64,000 nucleotides of DNA from Actinacidiphila oryziradicis (lineage in GTDB: Bacteria; Actinomycetota; Actinomycetes; Streptomycetales; Streptomycetaceae). The position numbers and the translations under genes were made by a program. The stretch covers positions 1 through 64,000 of the forward strand of contig NZ_SUMC01000020.1 of the NCBI RefSeq assembly GCF_005047355.1. The letters run 5' to 3'. Position 1 is the first letter of the stretch. Each line of letters starts with the position of its first letter. This document shows, in pieces, positions 34,346 through 45,000 of this stretch. The notes beneath the pieces are model-generated. The model was given only the letters and a program-made list of their open reading frames with translations. It was not told the DNA's origin and did no database searches.

Positions 34346-36994
34346 CTACCGGAGCAGGCCTGCGGTCATGCCGGCGGATTCCGCCGGGACGGCGATGAGG
34401 CCGAGTTCGGCACCGGAAGCCAGCAACCGGTGCGCCGGGAGGATGCGGACGGTGTAGCCGAAGGGGCCGGTGCGGTCGAGGGTGAGAGGCCCTTCGTAGG
34501 TCCAGCGGGCGTCGATGTCGGGGACGGGGGAGGTGGGTTTGAGGGAGACGACGGTGGGATCGGCGATGCGGTCGGACTCGTCGACCCGGCCGGAGACGAC
34601 TTGGACGTCGACGTCACCGGGTTCCAGCTCGCCGAGGGCGACCTGGACGCGGAGGGTGAAGGTCGCCCCCAGCTCGGGCGAGCCGGCAGCGGTTTCGACG
34701 TGGTCGACGCCGACCCGGGGCCATTGGTCCCGCACCCGGCGCTTCCACAGCGCCAGTTCGCGCGCGGCGGGGGCGTCTACGGTGCGATGGGCGCGGGCGG
34801 CGGGGGCGTAGAGCAGGCCGACGTAGTCACGGACCATGCGGCCGGCGAGCACCTTGGGCCCGAGGGTCAGCAGGGTGTGCCGGACCATTTCGATCCAGCG
34901 CTGGGGCAGGCCGCGGCCGTCGTGGTCGTAGAAGCGGGGCGCGACCTGCCGCTCGATGAGGTCGTAGAGGGCGGCGGCCTCCAGATCGTCCCGCCGGTCC
35001 TCCTCGGACGGTCCGGACAGGCCGTCGGCGGTCGGGATGGCCCAGCCGTTGTTCCCGTCGAACCATTCGTCCCACCAGCCGTCCAGCACGGACAGATTCA
35101 GGCAACCGTTGAGGGCGGCCTTCATTCCCGAGGTGCCGCAGGCCTCGAGCGGGCGGAGCGGGTTGTTGAGCCACACATCGCAGCCGGGGTAGAGGTGCTG
35201 GGCCATGGCCATGTCGTAGTCGGGCAGGAAGACGATGCGGTGCCGCACGCGCGGATCGTCGGCGAAGCGTACGAGTTCCTGGACGAGCCGCTTGCCGCCG
35301 TCGTCGGCGGGGTGGGCCTTGCCGGCGACGACGATCTGGATCGGGCGCTCGGGGTGGAGCAGCAGGGCCCTCAGCCGGTCCGGGTCCCGGAGCATGAGGG
35401 TGAGCCGTTTGTACGAGGGGACCCGGCGGGCGAAGCCGATGGTGAGGACGTCGGGGTCCAGGATGCTGTCGGCCCAGCCCAGTTCGGCCTGGCCGGCGCC
35501 GCGCTGGCGCCAGGAGGCGCGCACTCGGCGCCTTACGTCCTCGACGAGCTGTTCGCGCAGTTCGCGCCGGAGTTCCCAGATGGTGGGGTCGGGGATCTCG
35601 GAGATGGCGTCCCAGCGCTCGACCGATCCGGTCATGAGGGCGTCCTCGGCGCGCTGGGTGCCGATCTGCCGGGCGCCGAGCCGGAACACCTCGGGGGCGA
35701 CCCAGGTCGGCGCGTGGACACCGTTCGTGATCGAGGTGATCGGCACTTCCTCGGGGTCGAAGCCGGGCCAGAGCCCGGCGAACATCTCACGGCTGACGGC
35801 GCCGTGGAGGGTGGAGACCCCGTTGGCCCGCTGGGCGAGCCGCAGTCCCATCACGGCCATGTTGAAGACATTGGGGTCGCCGCCGGGGTAGGTCTCTTGG
35901 CCGAGTTCCAGCACCGGGGCGATGTCGACTCCGGCCAGCTCGCCGTCGTCCCCGAGGTGCCGGTCGACCATGGCGCGGTCGAAGCGGTCGATGCCGGCCG
36001 GCACTGGGGTGTGGGTGGTGAACACGGTTCCGGCGCGTACGGCTTCCAGCGCGGCGGCGAAGTCCAGCCCGGCACCGGCGTCGGCGTCCCCGGGACCGGC
36101 GCTCAGTTCGCGGATCCGCTCCAGCCCCTGAAACCCCGCGTGCCCTTCGTTGGTGTGGAACACCTCGGGCGCGGCATGTCCCGTCAGCCGGCAGTAGATC
36201 CGCACCGCGCGGACGCCGCCGATGCCGAGGAGCATCTCCTGGAGCAGCCGGTGCTCGCTGCCGCCGCCGTAGAGCCGGTCGGTGACATCGCGCTCGGCGG
36301 CGCCGTTCTCCTCGACGTCGGAGTCGAGGAGGAGCAGTGGTACGCGGCCGACCTGGGCCTTCCAGATGTGGGCCCGCAGCGACCGCCCGCCGGGCAGCGC
36401 CAGCAGGACAACGGCCGGGGTGTCATCGGCGTCCCTCAAAAGGGTGAGGGGCAGTTCGTTCGGGTCGAGTACCGGATACTGCTCCTGCTGCCAGCCCTCC
36501 CGGGACAGCGACTGCCGGAAGTATCCGTGCCGGTAAAGCAGGCCGACTCCGATGAGGGGCACGCCCAGATCGCTCGCGGCCTTCAGATGGTCCCCGGCGA
36601 GGATCCCGAGGCCGCCGGAGTACTGCGGGAGGGCGGCGGTGATCCCGAATTCAGGCGAGAAATAGGCGATGGCGGCGGGGAGCTCGCGGTTCTCACTGTC
36701 CTCCTGGTACCACCTGGGATTGGTGAGGTAGTCGTTGAGGTCCTCGGTCGCGGTGGTCAGCCGACGCAGGAACCTGCGGTCCTGGGCAAGGGCCGCCAGC
36801 CGTTCCTTCGAGACGGCGCCCAGCAGCCGTACCGGGTCTCCGGCGGCTCTGCGCCAGCCGTCCGGGTCGACGCTCTGGAACAGCTCTCGGGTCTCTGGGT
36901 GCCATGACCAGCGCAGATTCTGCGCCAGCCGGCCAAGCGGGCGTAGGGGTTCGGGCAGAACGGTTCGCACGGTAAATCGCCGAATAGCCTTCAC
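34346..36994 (-). CDS. glgP: Alpha-glucan (glycogen) phosphorylase
   Basis: An 882-residue GT35 phosphorylase of the actinobacterial type, releasing glucose 1-phosphate from alpha-1,4-glucans in the cytoplasm. The N-terminus (LRPLGRLAQNLRWSWHPETR) is the DUF3417 domain specific to this subgroup; YFSPEFGITAALPQYSGGLG and VFHTNEGHAGF follow, and the pyridoxal-phosphate Lys lies in EACGTSGMKAALNG (~624). The GTG at 36994 has GAGGA close upstream; the extension to 37081 is not conserved in style. It is divergent from the subtilisin-like protease gene and belongs functionally with glgE, treS, mak and glgB, which run the other way downstream. Confidence 0.92.
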   Translation of the reverse strand: MKAIRRFTVRTVLPEPLRPLGRLAQNLRWSWHPETRELFQSVDPDGWRRAAGDPVRLLGAVSKERLAALAQDRRFLRRLTTATEDLNDYLTNPRWYQEDSENRELPAAIAYFSPEFGITAALPQYSGGLGILAGDHLKAASDLGVPLIGVGLLYRHGYFRQSLSREGWQQEQYPVLDPNELPLTLLRDADDTPAVVLLALPGGRSLRAHIWKAQVGRVPLLLLDSDVEENGAAERDVTDRLYGGGSEHRLLQEMLLGIGGVRAVRIYCRLTGHAAPEVFHTNEGHAGFQGLERIRELSAGPGDADAGAGLDFAAALEAVRAGTVFTTHTPVPAGIDRFDRAMVDRHLGDDGELAGVDIAPVLELGQETYPGGDPNVFNMAVMGLRLAQRANGVSTLHGAVSREMFAGLWPGFDPEEVPITSITNGVHAPTWVAPEVFRLGARQIGTQRAEDALMTGSVERWDAISEIPDPTIWELRRELREQLVEDVRRRVRASWRQRGAGQAELGWADSILDPDVLTIGFARRVPSYKRLTLMLRDPDRLRALLLHPERPIQIVVAGKAHPADDGGKRLVQELVRFADDPRVRHRIVFLPDYDMAMAQHLYPGCDVWLNNPLRPLEACGTSGMKAALNGCLNLSVLDGWWDEWFDGNNGWAIPTADGLSGPSEEDRRDDLEAAALYDLIERQVAPRFYDHDGRGLPQRWIEMVRHTLLTLGPKVLAGRMVRDYVGLLYAPAARAHRTVDAPAARELALWKRRVRDQWPRVGVDHVETAAGSPELGATFTLRVQVALGELEPGDVDVQVVSGRVDESDRIADPTVVSLKPTSPVPDIDARWTYEGPLTLDRTGPFGYTVRILPAHRLLASGAELGLIAVPAESAGMTAGLLR

Positions 36995-37223
36995 AATCCT
37001 CGACGGTAGCGGCAACCTCCGGCTCCATGGTGGCAACCGGACACCGAACACGCCCTTTACCTTTCCCTGACCGGGGGTCACCGTGGAGCTTTCGCACTGT
37101 GCCGCCGGCCTGCGGGTGCGTTGGGGGACGGATAAGCCCCCGGTGAGCCCCTGCGAGCCCCTTGTTGCCCAACATCCCCTTACACCAGGCTCTTATATGA
37201 CGTTTGAGGAGGGGACATCCGTC

Positions 37224-38453
37224 ATGGGACTTCTGGTACTTCCGCGCACAAGAAGGCGAAAGCGGCTATCGGCCGCACTCACCACCGCGACGGCCGCCAC
37301 CATGCTGACAGTACTGACCGCCGTCGCGCTTCCCGCCCAGGCGGCGCCCGCCGAGGGGACCATTACCGGCCTCGGTGCAAAGGGTTCGGTGGGGAGCAGC
37401 TACATAGTCACACTCAAGGACGGGGTCAGGGCCCCGTCACCGGCCGGCCGGCGGATCGCCGAGAAGTACGGGGGCAAGGTCGAACAGACGTACAGCAAGG
37501 TCCTCAACGGATACGCACTGAAGATCGGCGAGCACCAGGCCAAACGCCTCGCCGCCGACCCGGCGGTGGCGTCGGTGGCCCAGGACTCCAAGGTCTCCGT
37601 CGACCACACCCAGCTCAACGCGCCCTCCTGGGGGCTGGACCGGATCGACCAGCCGGCGCTCCCGCTCGACCATTCCTACTCCTGGCCGGAGACGTCCAAG
37701 GGGGGCGCCGGGGTCAACATCTATGTGATCGACACCGGGGTGCGGATCACCCACCGGGACTTCGGGGGAAGGGCCTCGTACGGCTGGGACTTCATCGACA
37801 ACGACGCGACCGCCGACGACGGCTACGGCCACGGCACCCATGTCGCGGGCACAGCCGCGGGCGAGGCATACGGCGTCGCCAAGAAGGCGCGCATCATCGC
37901 CGTCCGGGTCCTGGACGACAAGGGTTCCGGCACCACCGCACAGGTCGTCGCCGGGATCGACTGGGTCGCCGCGCACGCGGTCAAGCCGGCCGTGGCGAAC
38001 ATGTCGTTGGGCGGCACGCCGGACCCGACGCTCGACGCCGCCGTGCGGAGCGCCATCGCCTCGGGGGTGACCTTCGCGGTCGCCGCCGGCAACGACAGCC
38101 TCCCCGCCTCACTCGGCTCGCCCGCCCGGGTGGGCGAGGCGATCACCGTCGCGGCCAGCGACAGGAAGGACGCCCAGGCGAGCTTCTCCAACTGGGGCGC
38201 GCAAGTTGATTTGTACGCCCCCGGCGTGCGCATCACATCCGACTTCAATACAAGCGACACCGCGACAGCCACATACTCCGGTACGTCGATGGCGACCCCG
38301 CATGTCGCGGGCGCGGCGGCGCTCTACCTGGCCGCGCATCCGGCCGCCGGACCGGCCGAAGTCGCCCGGGCGCTGGTCGGCGCCGCCGCCAAGGGCAGGA
38401 TCACCGGTGCCGGCGCCGGCACCCCGAACCGCCTGCTCCAGATCGGCAACTGA
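37224..38453 (+). CDS. Secreted subtilisin-like serine protease (S8)
   Basis: A 409-residue extracellular protease. A basic signal peptide (PRTRRRKRLSAALTTATAAT ... LPAQAAPA) is followed by an I9 propeptide (SYIVTLKDGV, ~55-130) and the S8 catalytic domain. The triad is visible: Asp in VIDTGV (~170), His in GHGTHVAG (~204), Ser in GTSMATPHVAG (~354), plus the oxyanion Asn in AAGND. The ATG at 37224 follows GAGGAGGGG by about nine bases; an in-frame ATG at 37198 overlaps that site. It is a lone gene between glgP and glgE with its own terminator and no evident role in glucan metabolism. Confidence 0.92.
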   Translation: MGLLVLPRTRRRKRLSAALTTATAATMLTVLTAVALPAQAAPAEGTITGLGAKGSVGSSYIVTLKDGVRAPSPAGRRIAEKYGGKVEQTYSKVLNGYALKIGEHQAKRLAADPAVASVAQDSKVSVDHTQLNAPSWGLDRIDQPALPLDHSYSWPETSKGGAGVNIYVIDTGVRITHRDFGGRASYGWDFIDNDATADDGYGHGTHVAGTAAGEAYGVAKKARIIAVRVLDDKGSGTTAQVVAGIDWVAAHAVKPAVANMSLGGTPDPTLDAAVRSAIASGVTFAVAAGNDSLPASLGSPARVGEAITVAASDRKDAQASFSNWGAQVDLYAPGVRITSDFNTSDTATATYSGTSMATPHVAGAAALYLAAHPAAGPAEVARALVGAAAKGRITGAGAGTPNRLLQIGN

Positions 38454-38466
38454 CCCCGTTGGACCC

Positions 38467-38497
38467 GTCCGGCCCCGCCACCGAGGCGGGGCCGGAC
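38467..38497 (+). terminator. Terminator after S8 protease
   Basis: Perfect 13-base arms GTCCGGCCCCGCC and GGCGGGGCCGGAC with a five-base loop lie 14 bp past the stop. Confidence 0.85.
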
Positions 38498-38713
38498 TGC
38501 CTTTGCCAAGAATTTCGGCCAGCTCCGGGGCATCCACAAGCTACGCATGGGTACCTGTTGCTCGGGAGCGTTCCGCCGTAATCCAATGGGCAGTCTCCCC
38601 ATGTGGGCAGGTCTACCGTTGCGCAGCGCGGCGCACACTCCCATCCCAGCCTCGGCCCGTCCCACATGCCAACTCATATCCGCCCACCAGAGTGAACGCG
38701 GACAGGAGCGGCC

Positions 38714-40830
<2,117 letters not shown>

Positions 40831-40834
<4 letters not shown>

Positions 40835-42525
40835 TCGTCAACGAACCCGTCCCCGACACCTTCGAGGACACCCCCGCCAAGGACCGTGATCCCGACTGGT
40901 TCAAACGCGCGGTGTTCTACGAGGTCCTCGTACGATCCTTCCAGGACAGCAATGGCGACGGCGTCGGTGACCTTAAAGGCATCACCGCCAAACTCGACTA
41001 TCTGCAGTGGCTGGGCGTCGACTGCCTCTGGCTGCCGCCGTTCTTCGCCTCTCCGCTCCGCGACGGGGGCTACGACGTAGCCGACTACACGGCCGTGCTC
41101 CCGGAATTCGGCGACCTCGCCGACTTCGTCGAATTCGTGGACGCCGCCCACCAGCGTGGAATGCGGGTCATCATCGACTTCGTCATGAACCACACCAGCG
41201 ACCAGCACCCGTGGTTCCAGGCCTCCCGGTCGGATCCCGAGGGGCCCTACGGCGATTACTACACCTGGGCCGACGACGACAAGAAGTACCAGGACGCGCG
41301 CATCATCTTCGTCGACACGGAAACGTCCAACTGGACCTTCGACCCAGTGCGCAAGCAGTACTACTGGCACCGGTTCTTCTCCCACCAACCCGATCTCAAC
41401 TACGAGAACCCCAAAGTCGTGGAGGAAATCCTTGCCGCCCTCCGCTTCTGGCTCGACCTCGGCATCGACGGCTTCCGCCTCGACGCCGTGCCCTACCTCT
41501 TCCAGGAAGAGGGCACCAACTGCGAGAACCTGCCCCGGACCCACGAGTTCCTGAAGCGGGTGCGCGCCGAGATCGACGCCGACTACCCCGACACCGTGCT
41601 GCTGGCCGAGGCCAACCAGTGGCCCGAGGACGTCGTCGACTACTTCGGCGACTACACCGCCGGCGGCGACGAGTGCCATATGGCGTTCCATTTCCCCGTC
41701 ATGCCACGCATCTTCATGGCCGTACGGAGAGAGTCCCGCTACCCGGTCTCGGAAATCCTCGCCAAAACCCCGGAGATCCCCACCAGCTGCCAATGGGGCA
41801 TCTTCCTCCGCAACCACGACGAGCTCACGCTGGAAATGGTCACGGACGAAGAACGCGACTACATGTACGCGGAGTACGCCAAGGATCCGCGTATGCGCGC
41901 CAATATTGGTATCCGGCGGCGGCTCGCCCCTCTACTCGACAACGACCGCAACCAGGTCGAGCTCTTCACCGCGCTGCTGCTCTCCCTACCGGGCTCTCCC
42001 GTGCTCTATTACGGCGACGAGATCGGCATGGGCGACAACATCTGGCTCGGTGACCGCGACGCCGTCCGCACCCCGATGCAGTGGACTCCGGACCGCAATG
42101 CCGGCTTCTCCTCCTCCGACCCCGGCCGGCTCTTCCTGCCGACCATCATGGATCCGGTGTTCGGCTACCAAGTCACCAACGTCGAGGCCCAGATGAGCTC
42201 CCCGAGCTCACTGCTGCACTGGACCCGGCGCATGATCGAGATCCGCAAGCAGAACCCGGCTTTCGGCCTCGGCTCCTACACGGAGCTGCCGTCCAGCAAC
42301 CCGGCCGTCCTCGCGTTCCTCCGCGAATACAAGGACGACCTCGTGCTGTGCGTCAACAATTTCTCCCGCTTCGCCCAGCCCACCGAGCTGGACCTGGCAA
42401 CCTTCAACGGCCGCCATCCCGTGGAACTCATCGGTGGCGTCCGATTCCCGGCCATCGGCGAATGGCCATACCTCTTGACGATGGCCGGCCACGGCTTCTA
42501 CTGGTTCCGTCTGCGCCGCGACTAG
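40831..42525 (+). CDS. treS: Trehalose synthase (maltose alpha-D-glucosyltransferase)
   Basis: A 564-residue GH13_16 enzyme interconverting trehalose and maltose, supplying maltose to Mak and GlgE. GH13 residues are clear: nucleophile Asp in GIDGFRLDAVPYL (~217), Glu in LLAEANQW (~259) and FLRNHDEL (~329). The start is a TTG at 40831 whose TGA-sharing bases overlap the glgE stop (TTGA), with ACAGGAGGG eight bases upstream; the family N-terminus (IVNEPVPDTFEDTPAKDRDP) begins exactly here. Unlike many actinobacteria, where mak follows immediately or is fused, the next gene begins 1,035 bp downstream. Confidence 0.95.
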
Positions 42526-42545
42526 CTTTTAGCTCGCAGGCGCGT

Positions 42546-42579
42546 CGCCGGGTGGGCCCGCGTTTGGGCGCGCCCGGCG
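42546..42579 (+). terminator. Possible terminator after treS
   Basis: CGCCGGG and CCCGGCG pair across a GC-rich loop that itself contains GGGCGCGCCC, 20 bp after the treS stop. Confidence 0.45.
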
Positions 42580-42614
42580 TGGCTGCCTTTCCCACTGCGG
42601 TGGTTGCCGCTCCG

Positions 42615-42641
42615 TCCTCAAACGCCGGACGGGCTGGGTTT
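42615..42641 (-). repeat. Dispersed repeat type 1, copy A (inverted)
   Basis: The minus strand reads AAACCCAGCCCGTCCGGCGT followed by TTGAGGA. It is identical over 27 bases to copy C at 43228, in opposite orientation, with weaker similarity (GAGCGGC) extending beyond. Confidence 0.8.
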
Positions 42642-42707
42642 TGGTGCCCTGCGCCGGGGTTGACGGCGTCTGCCGGTTCTTGGGTCGGTGGCGCCTCCGG
42701 GGTGACT

Positions 42708-42737
42708 CTCCCCCAGCTACCGCTGGGAGGTGCCCCC
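42708..42737 (-). repeat. Dispersed repeat type 2, copy D
   Basis: The minus strand reads GGGGGCACCTCCCAGCGG, then TAGCTGGGGGAG. It is a hairpin-forming variant of the 32-base repeat found at 43134 and 58239. Confidence 0.7.
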
Positions 42738-42800
42738 ACGACTGTGTGCCAGGACCCGGCGATCTATGCGCCATCGCCACCGGCACTTGGGCGACACAGT

Positions 42801-42979
42801 CTGCGGGGACACCCCTGCACCGCCCCCTCCGGCCGTCACAGCGCCTCACGGTGGGTTGTGTCCCGCGGTCACCCCGGGGGTTGCCCGGCGAGCGGGGCGT
42901 TGGTTTTACGGTCTCCGCCACAGCAAGGCCGTCACGCGCCCATCCGGCTGGGAGGGGACGCGCCGGGGTGTCCCCGCAG
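42801..42979. repeat. 15-base perfect inverted repeat pair 150 bp apart
   Basis: CTGCGGGGACACCCC (42801-42815) and GGGGTGTCCCCGCAG (42965-42979) are exact inverses flanking 149 bp of non-coding DNA. This could be the ends of a very small MITE-like unit, but no target duplication is obvious. Confidence 0.6.
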
Positions 42980-43097
42980 GGGACGAGCGCGTGCACCCCG
43001 GGCAAGCATGCTGTGGACCCGCACGCGCGAGCCCCGAGGAGATCACCCCACAGCGGCCCCGACCCCGCGACGGACATGGCGTGGCGGCACGCACGAC

Positions 43098-43120
43098 AAC
43101 CCAGCCCGTCCGGCGCTTGC
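43098..43120 (+). repeat. Dispersed repeat type 1, copy B
   Basis: AACCCAGCCCGTCCGGCG followed by CTTGC: the same core as copies A and C, with a divergent last five bases. Confidence 0.75.
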
Positions 43121-43133
43121 GGGGGCACCTGCT

Positions 43134-43165
43134 GGGGGCACCTCCCGGCCGAAGGCTGGGGGAGG
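43134..43165 (+). repeat. Dispersed repeat type 2, copy E
   Basis: A 32-base unit beginning GGGGGCACCTCCCGGCCG and ending GGGGGAGG, able to form a CTCCCGGCC/GGCTGGGGGAG hairpin with a GAA loop. It matches copy F at 58239 in 31 of 32 bases. Confidence 0.8.
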
Positions 43166-43227
43166 TAGCTGGGGGAGGAACCGGCACCCACCGCAGAGGG
43201 GGCGGAAGCGTGCCGGCCCAGCAGGGC

Positions 43228-43255
43228 AAACCCAGCCCGTCCGGCGTTTGAGGAC
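43228..43255 (+). repeat. Dispersed repeat type 1, copy C
   Basis: AAACCCAGCCCGTCCGGCGT followed by TTGAGGAC. With copy A it forms an inverted pair bounding about 590 bp of the gap. Confidence 0.8.
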
Positions 43256-43560
43256 AAAGCGGCGCCGGGGGCACCCTGCCATGCCGGTCCGGCCGGGCAA
43301 ACCCAGGAGCGGCAACCCCGGCGCAACGCCCGTAGAATCGGAACCGACAGTTTCGTCCCGTAGCGCCGGGGCAGGCTTGGGGTGCTGCCCTCCTCGGCGA
43401 CGTAGCCGATACGAAGGGCTCTTATACGCCAGTTGCACCACCTGCTCGGATGGTCTTCGTCCGACACGATCCCCGTCCGTCGGATGTCCTCCACCACGCA
43501 CCAGTTCACTGGGGCCCACCGCAGTGAACGGGCAGGCACGGCACCCGAGGAAAGGACGTC

Positions 43561-45000
43561 ATGTCGGAGACCTCGTGGCTTCGCTCCTCCACCACAACAA
43601 GTACGGCCCCACCCGCGCCCGGGCTGTTGCACGGGCTCGCCCCGCTGCTGCGGGAATGGCTGCCACGGCAGCGGTGGTTCGCCGGCAAGGGCAGCCCCAT
43701 CAGCGGATTCGGACTGGTGTCCGCAACCGAGCTGCTGCCCTGCGACACCCGCATCGGCACGCCCGGTCTGCTTCACGTGCTGCTCGAGGTGCACCAGGCC
43801 GATGCCGAGCCGGATTGCTACCAGCTGCTGCTCGGCACCCGGACGATGCTGCCTCCCGCTCTGGCCCCGGCCCTGATCGGCCATGCGGTCGGCGGCCCGC
43901 TGGACGGCCTCACCATCTACCAGGCACTCCATGACCCGCGCCTGGCCGGGCACCTCCTGGACCGGTTGCGGAGCCCCGGGCGGACCGAGTCGCTGCGCTT
44001 CACCGCCGAGTCCGGCGCGGGGATCCCGTCCGGGCTGGCGCCACGGCTGTCGACGGCCGAGCAGTCCAACACCTCGGTCATCTACGGCGATACGTACATC
44101 CTCAAGCTCTTCCGCCGGATCTCCCCGGGGCCCAACCCTGACCTGGAGTTGTCGCTCGCGCTCGCCCGTGCCGGATCACAGCGCATCGCGGCGCCCGCCG
44201 CCTGGTTCGAGGCGGTGGGCATCTACCACGAGCCCGCGACCCTCGGCGTGCTCCAGCACTATCTGCCCGCTTCCGCCGACGGCTGGGCGCTCGCCCTCCG
44301 GGCCGTGGACGACGGCAATGACTTCACGCCGGAGGCGCGCGCGCTGGGCCAGGCCACCGCCGAGGTGCACGCCGCGCTGGCCCGCGCCCTGCCGACCGCC
44401 GTGCTGCGCCGCCAGCAGATCGAGCACCTGGCGGCGAGCATGGCGGAGCGACTGGACGCCGCCGCGACCGCAGTCCCGGCGCTGCGCCCGTACCGTACGC
44501 AGCTGCGTACCGCGTTCCACGATCTCGCCGTCCTGGGCGGCCGGGGCCGGTCCGTGGCGGCCCAGCGGGTCCATGGCGACCTGCATCTGGGGCAGGCGCT
44601 GCGCACGCCGGCCCAGGGCTGGGTGCTGATCGACTTCGAGGGCGAGCCCGCCCGCCCGCTGCCCGAGCGCCGCCGCCCGGCACCGCCGGTCCAGGACGTC
44701 GCCGGTATGCTCCGCTCCTTCGACTACGCGGCCCGCCACCGTGACCCGGTCGCCCCCGGCGCCGCCGCCTGGGCCGAACGCCACCGCGCCGCCTTCTGTG
44801 TGGGATACGCCGACGCATCCGGCACCGACCCTCGATCGGACCCGGTCCTCATACGGGCCTACGAGACCGACAAGGCCGTCTACGAGGTGCTCTACGAGGC
44901 CCGGAACCGCCCCGCCTGGCTTCCCATCCCCATGTCCGCCGTCCAGCGCCTCGCCGCTGGACCCGACCCCCTGGCCCCTCCGAGGAGGTCCTCATCGTGA
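43561..45000 (+). CDS. mak: Maltokinase
   Basis: A 479-residue kinase that phosphorylates maltose with ATP to maltose 1-phosphate, the substrate of GlgE. It has the aminoglycoside-phosphotransferase-like fold: the cap-domain start WLPRQRWFAGKG (~32-45), catalytic loop RVHGDLHLGQAL (~337-348) and metal-binding LIDFEGEP (~356-363). About 20 Ser/Thr/Pro-rich residues precede the conserved part. The ATG at 43561 has GAGGAAAGG upstream. The stop overlaps the glgB start (GTGA). It is not fused to TreS here, and its own promoter is likely because of the 1 kb gap. Confidence 0.93.
   Translation: MSETSWLRSSTTTSTAPPAPGLLHGLAPLLREWLPRQRWFAGKGSPISGFGLVSATELLPCDTRIGTPGLLHVLLEVHQADAEPDCYQLLLGTRTMLPPALAPALIGHAVGGPLDGLTIYQALHDPRLAGHLLDRLRSPGRTESLRFTAESGAGIPSGLAPRLSTAEQSNTSVIYGDTYILKLFRRISPGPNPDLELSLALARAGSQRIAAPAAWFEAVGIYHEPATLGVLQHYLPASADGWALALRAVDDGNDFTPEARALGQATAEVHAALARALPTAVLRRQQIEHLAASMAERLDAAATAVPALRPYRTQLRTAFHDLAVLGGRGRSVAAQRVHGDLHLGQALRTPAQGWVLIDFEGEPARPLPERRRPAPPVQDVAGMLRSFDYAARHRDPVAPGAAAWAERHRAAFCVGYADASGTDPRSDPVLIRAYETDKAVYEVLYEARNRPAWLPIPMSAVQRLAAGPDPLAPPRRSSS

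Larger units (their letters stand above)
42526..43560. other. Repeat-rich non-coding stretch between treS and mak
   Basis: A stretch of 1,035 bp with no supportable gene. Long open frames on both strands exist only because GC-rich DNA lacks stops; their translations are Pro/Arg/Gly-rich and contain motifs such as SNAGRAG that come from the repeats themselves. It holds three copies of one short repeat (one inverted), two copies of a second hairpin-forming repeat and a separate 15-base inverted pair, listed individually. A promoter for mak-glgB probably lies in the last 200 bp, which are more AT-rich and contain TAGAAT near 43332. Confidence 0.7.

Noticed and set aside
42081..43934. A 617-codon plus-strand frame and a 474-codon minus-strand frame covering the treS-mak gap
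   Set aside because: Both run through known genes in wrong frames and translate to Pro/Arg/Gly-rich low-complexity sequence. Their apparent internal repeats come from the dispersed DNA repeats.
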